DNA of 64,000 bases. Origin: Plantago major (lineage: Eukaryota > Streptophyta > Magnoliopsida > Lamiales > Plantaginaceae). Positions 61,383-64,000 of the stretch are shown one piece after another. The notes under the pieces are model-generated. The model was not told the origin of the DNA. It did no database searches and saw only the letters and a list, made by a program, of their open reading frames with translations. Numbering within the stretch: the first letter of the stretch is position 1; each line of letters starts with the position of its first letter. The stretch is from the NCBI GenBank assembly GCA_026545765.1, contig JAIFAC010000231.1, positions 1 through 64,000 of the forward strand. The letters are read 5' to 3'. The translations under genes and the position numbers were made by a program.

Positions 61383-61897
61383 ACCAAGCTTGCTGCACAA
61401 GGAATCAAGACAAGGATCATGTACTGTACTTTTGGCATTTAATATAGAATAATGTTGATTATCTCATAATGGATGAGACTTGCATTTTAGCACGCCAATG
61501 TTTACTCAATGTTTACGTAGTTGCGTATTTTATTAAAGTAAACCATCTTTCAGTTAAGACCAAAATGAAGATAAGTGTAACAATAGGCACATCGATTAAG
61601 ACCAAAACGAAGAAAAAAACGATCTGAAATTTTTCCAGTTTTACAACTACTCTATAGAAAATCCAAGGAACTGAAATGTCAGTTAATCACAAAATCTCTT
61701 GCTAATAAGAATTTTGTTGCTAACTTTATCCACCAAGAAACTAGTTTGAAAATGGTCGATGGTTCAAAATTACAATTCAACTCGGATCGGAAGATTAGAA
61801 TGTTTTTTCTGAAAGTCCGAGAATTCTACTTCCTTCGGTTAACTTCATCAATTAAAACTTGGTGTGTGGTTTCGGTAAAACTAAAAATGTAATGAAG

Positions 61898-61908
61898 GGT
61901 GTAATTTG
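61898..61908. repeat. Left 11-bp target duplication of the MULE-like element
   Basis: GGTGTAATTTG, identical to 62756-62766. A 9-bp core (TGTAATTTG) would suit Mutator-like elements as well. Confidence 0.8.
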
Positions 61909-62755
61909 GAGTTAAATGCATAACACCCCTGAGTTATTAATAATGCCATGAAACCTCCTCTCAGCTTAACTAATTAATCAAACCCCTCGAGTTATTAAAA
62001 TGGGACAAAACCTCCCACCTTTATTTTTAAAGTGTATGAGACACTTTCATAGCGATTATAGATTTTTGTTTATGTTATATTACACCAAATCAATGCAAAA
62101 AAAAAAAAAAGGACCATAGTTATTAAAAATATGCGTAAAATCCCATGGAATTCTTATAAAGTCATTGCAATACCCCTTTTACATAAATATTAAATATACA
62201 TGATGAATTCGTATTGTGTGCAGTTTGATTCGTTAGTCTAAATTTTCAAAAATATTAAAATGACTTAAATTTGAGCTATTAAAAATAGTAAAACTCTACT
62301 TTTTTCCTGGTTAAATGAACAACAAAAATCGATCACACTACTGGTTATATAGCACTTAAATATACAAATAACAACCATAGATAACACTAATTAAGATTGT
62401 TTTTACATATCAACAACATATACCAATTCATTATTAGTGTAAACGGAAAAAAGTGAGGGCAAAAGATAATAAACTAAAACTATGAATGTCCAGTCCACCT
62501 AGTCGCGTTAATTTGGAGTAAGAAAACCTAAAAGAACATCCATTGTCGCACCTAACATGAGCACGCCGTAAAAAAAATAAATTTGAGGGTTCCACGCATG
62601 TTTTAATAACTCTGGTTTCAGACATTTTTCATAACTCATGGACTAATTTATTAACTCGGGGTTTACGCATTTTTAATAACTCATCGTTTTGATTAATTGT
62701 TAACTGAGGATTTATCACATTTACAATAATTTAGGGGGGTATTTTGCATTTAACT
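61909..62755. mobile_element. Non-autonomous MULE-like DNA transposon, 847 bp
   Basis: The ends are inverted: left GAGTTAAATGCATAACACCC, right (reverse complement) AGTTAAATGCAAAATACCCC. Similarity continues inward for about 100 bases through AATTAATCAAA and GAGTTATTAAAA on both arms. An 11-bp direct duplication flanks it. Long terminal inverted repeats with 9-11 bp duplications fit the Mutator superfamily. There is no transposase, and the inside is AT-rich with a poly(A) run of 13-14 bases at about 62097-62110. Confidence 0.78.
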
Positions 62756-62766
62756 GGTGTAATTTG
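62756..62766. repeat. Right 11-bp target duplication of the MULE-like element
   Basis: GGTGTAATTTG directly follows the right inverted repeat. Confidence 0.8.
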
Positions 62767-63214
62767 TGTGTAAAAAAGTAGGAGTTTTCTTTAAATTTGT
62801 TGGGTGTGTTGTATTTTTTTATGAAATTATATTCGACGACAAAAGATAACAAATGTATAAAGTTTTACGAGACAAATAAAGTGAGAATATTGTTCGTGAA
62901 GTCACAGAGAAGTGCCAAATTAAAATTGAAATTTCATATCAAAGTGAATTACTATAGTATGTTGTTTTCTTTTCTTGAAGTGGTAAAAAACGATAATTTT
63001 ATATAAGACAAGTCGAACTACAAAAAGTATAAGAAAGACTCAGACCAGATTTACAACCTTTCAATACACGATAACGTGATGCGCTCGAGCCGCTACAAAC
63101 ATGTTGTTAACGTGAATTTATTCTAACTAGGAGTAGGACAGACTCGATACTCGATAGTAATAAAACTGTGAATCGTTGTAATATCTAGTCGAGTCCTAAT
63201 TCAATTCGACTAAT
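62767..63214. other. Upstream intergenic DNA
   Basis: AT-rich. The open frame at 62797-63006 has low-complexity Lys/Phe composition and no family resemblance. I see no feature here apart from its being the distal promoter of the next gene. Confidence 0.6.
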
Positions 63215-63241
63215 CACGTGAGTAGTGTCCATAGGCACGTG
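63215..63241. promoter_or_regulatory. Paired G-boxes upstream of the PP2-A10-like gene
   Basis: Two palindromic CACGTG hexamers at 63215-63220 and 63236-63241, 15 bases apart, lie about 480 bases before the ATG. CACGTG is the core site of plant bZIP and bHLH factors (light, abscisic acid and stress control). Two so close together are unlikely by chance in such AT-rich DNA. Confidence 0.6.
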
Positions 63242-63721
63242 AGATCTGTTATCGATTGGTTAATTATGACCTCAACCTTGTGAGAAAGACAAGAAATATC
63301 ATCGATCCATCTCGCAAGCAGAAAGAAAGAATCCCAATTTCCGTTGATTTTCCCTCTCTTTTCCTTTTTTCTGCACCACATCTCATCAATTCCACACTTT
63401 ACAAACCAACAACCATCTCTTTGTCTTTCTCTCTGTCCATCTACTGTTCGTTGCAGGTCCGTTTACTCCAAATTCAATCCAATTTTCTGCCTATTTTAAC
63501 AGAAGTTTGAAATCCATGCTGTCAAGTTGAAGTCTTTATTTATTGCACCAACTAAACGGTAAAACTCTCGGTATCTGCAATTTTTATCTTCTTTCACAGG
63601 ACTAGCTCTACTTTTGTTTTTTTCGTTAAATTGGTGTTATTTCTTGGTAAATTCTTGAAATTGAGCTGTGAATTTGGAGATTAGGATTGTGGGTTTTGAT
63701 TGAGCTGGGTTATTCAGCTGA
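63242..63721 (+). promoter_or_regulatory. Core promoter and 5' leader of the PP2-A10-like gene
   Basis: The stretch has CT-rich segments (about 63345-63370 and 63416-63440), typical of plant transcription start regions and leaders, and an AG border TTCGTTGCAG near 63448-63457 that could end a leader intron. A second T-rich region precedes the ATG. An 84-codon open frame at 63256-63510 is read as leader sequence, not as a gene, because it is low-complexity Ser/Leu/Phe from the CT tracts. Confidence 0.5.
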
Positions 63722-64000
63722 ATGGATAGTCGGTTGGTTTTAAAAGGTTTGGATTTTTCTAGAAGGAAGAAAAAATTGATAATTTTGCTGGGGTTAGTGG
63801 GGTTTTCGAGTTATGGTGCGTATAGGGTGTATCACATGCCATCTGTGGTCCGGAGAAGGAAGAGGGTTATGAAGCTGTTTGGGTCTCTTCTTTCGATTGC
63901 TGAAATGGTTTCGGATTCGACCGAGACGGTTTCTGTGGTGTCTAGGGATTTGAAGGAGTTTCTGAAGTCGGATTCGGATGAGATTCCGAATAGTTTGAGG
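63722..64000 (+). CDS. PHLOEM PROTEIN 2-LIKE A10-type protein, N-terminal part (cut by window edge)
   Basis: Ninety-three codons from ATG at 63722 are open to the last base. Residues 1-18 are basic ([18 protein letters not shown]), residues 19-36 form a hydrophobic segment ([18 protein letters not shown]) that may anchor the protein in a membrane, and the rest reads [40 protein letters not shown] and [14 protein letters not shown]. This succession matches the start of plant proteins annotated as PP2-A10-like (Arabidopsis CF9/At1g10150 group), from memory. Despite the name these proteins lack a clear lectin role, and function is poorly known. The start is chosen because the family begins with the same short basic head. 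Codon use and frame are clean, unlike the TE region. The rest of the gene lies outside the window. Confidence 0.85.
   Translation, partial: MDSRLVLKGLDFSRRKKKLIILLGLVGFSSYGAYRVYHMPSVVRRRKRVMKLFGSLLSIAEMVSDSTETVSVVSRDLKEFLKSDSDEIPNSLR

Larger units (their letters stand above)
61107..61897. other. Intergenic DNA with a likely Copia LTR remnant
   Basis: No gene. Two things stand out: the LTR-type motif at 61185-61230 and a 36-bp tandem duplication at 61311-61382, both listed separately. The rest is AT-rich and unremarkable. Confidence 0.6.

Noticed and set aside
62797..63006. 69-codon open frame before the PP2-A10-like gene
   Set aside because: Lys/Phe-rich low complexity in AT-rich DNA, with no resemblance to known proteins.
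63256..63510. 84-codon open frame in the leader region
   Set aside because: Its composition comes from CT-rich leader tracts and it ends before the real ATG. It could at most be an upstream ORF.

Overview
The window is nuclear DNA of a flowering plant, probably a eudicot. The evidence is AT-rich intergenic DNA, introns with plant-type borders, nested LTR retrotransposons, and two plant gene families at the right-hand end: a BSD-domain protein and a PHLOEM PROTEIN 2-LIKE A10-type protein. About 58 of the 64 kb is repetitive DNA. I saw no bacterial-type operons, CRISPR arrays, rRNA or tRNA genes.

Layout. Bases 1-37048 are one continuous satellite array that runs off the left edge. Its unit is 120 bp (about 71 bp in a recurrent short form), with roughly 310-320 units by estimate. 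Marker variants recur in the same order every 1.2-2.4 kb, so there is higher-order structure. Clean units alternate with units that look degenerate. The degeneration falls almost only on CAG/CTG trinucleotides and usually turns them into CG-containing strings, which I read as probable basecalling error at CHG-methylated cytosines rather than true divergence. From 37049 to 38648 the DNA is AT-rich, with a (TA)39 microsatellite and a small foldback.

From 38649 to 61106 lie the remains of a BSD-domain gene. One of its exons is split by a nested transposon stack of 21.4 kb. The outermost element is a non-coding LTR retrotransposon (LARD-like, 38794-60193, TSD CATTT). Its 5' LTR carries a LINE remnant (38907-40356) and its 3' LTR carries a 13.8-kb Ty3/gypsy element of the Tat lineage (45535-59336, TSD TATAT). 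That element has recognisable gag, protease, RT, RNase H, a second RNase H and integrase, all frame-broken, plus an antisense gene with its own TATA box and poly(A) signal between integrase and 3' LTR. With the stack and one TSD copy taken away, the host reading frame runs straight through the insertion site.

From 61107 the DNA holds a likely Copia LTR motif, an 847-bp MULE-like non-autonomous DNA transposon with an 11-bp target duplication, two G-boxes, a pyrimidine-rich leader, and the first 93 codons of an apparently intact PP2-A10-like gene cut by the right edge. The repeats and host genes do not form a pathway. The story is of a host gene destroyed by nested transposition beside a large satellite block, next to a euchromatic gene.
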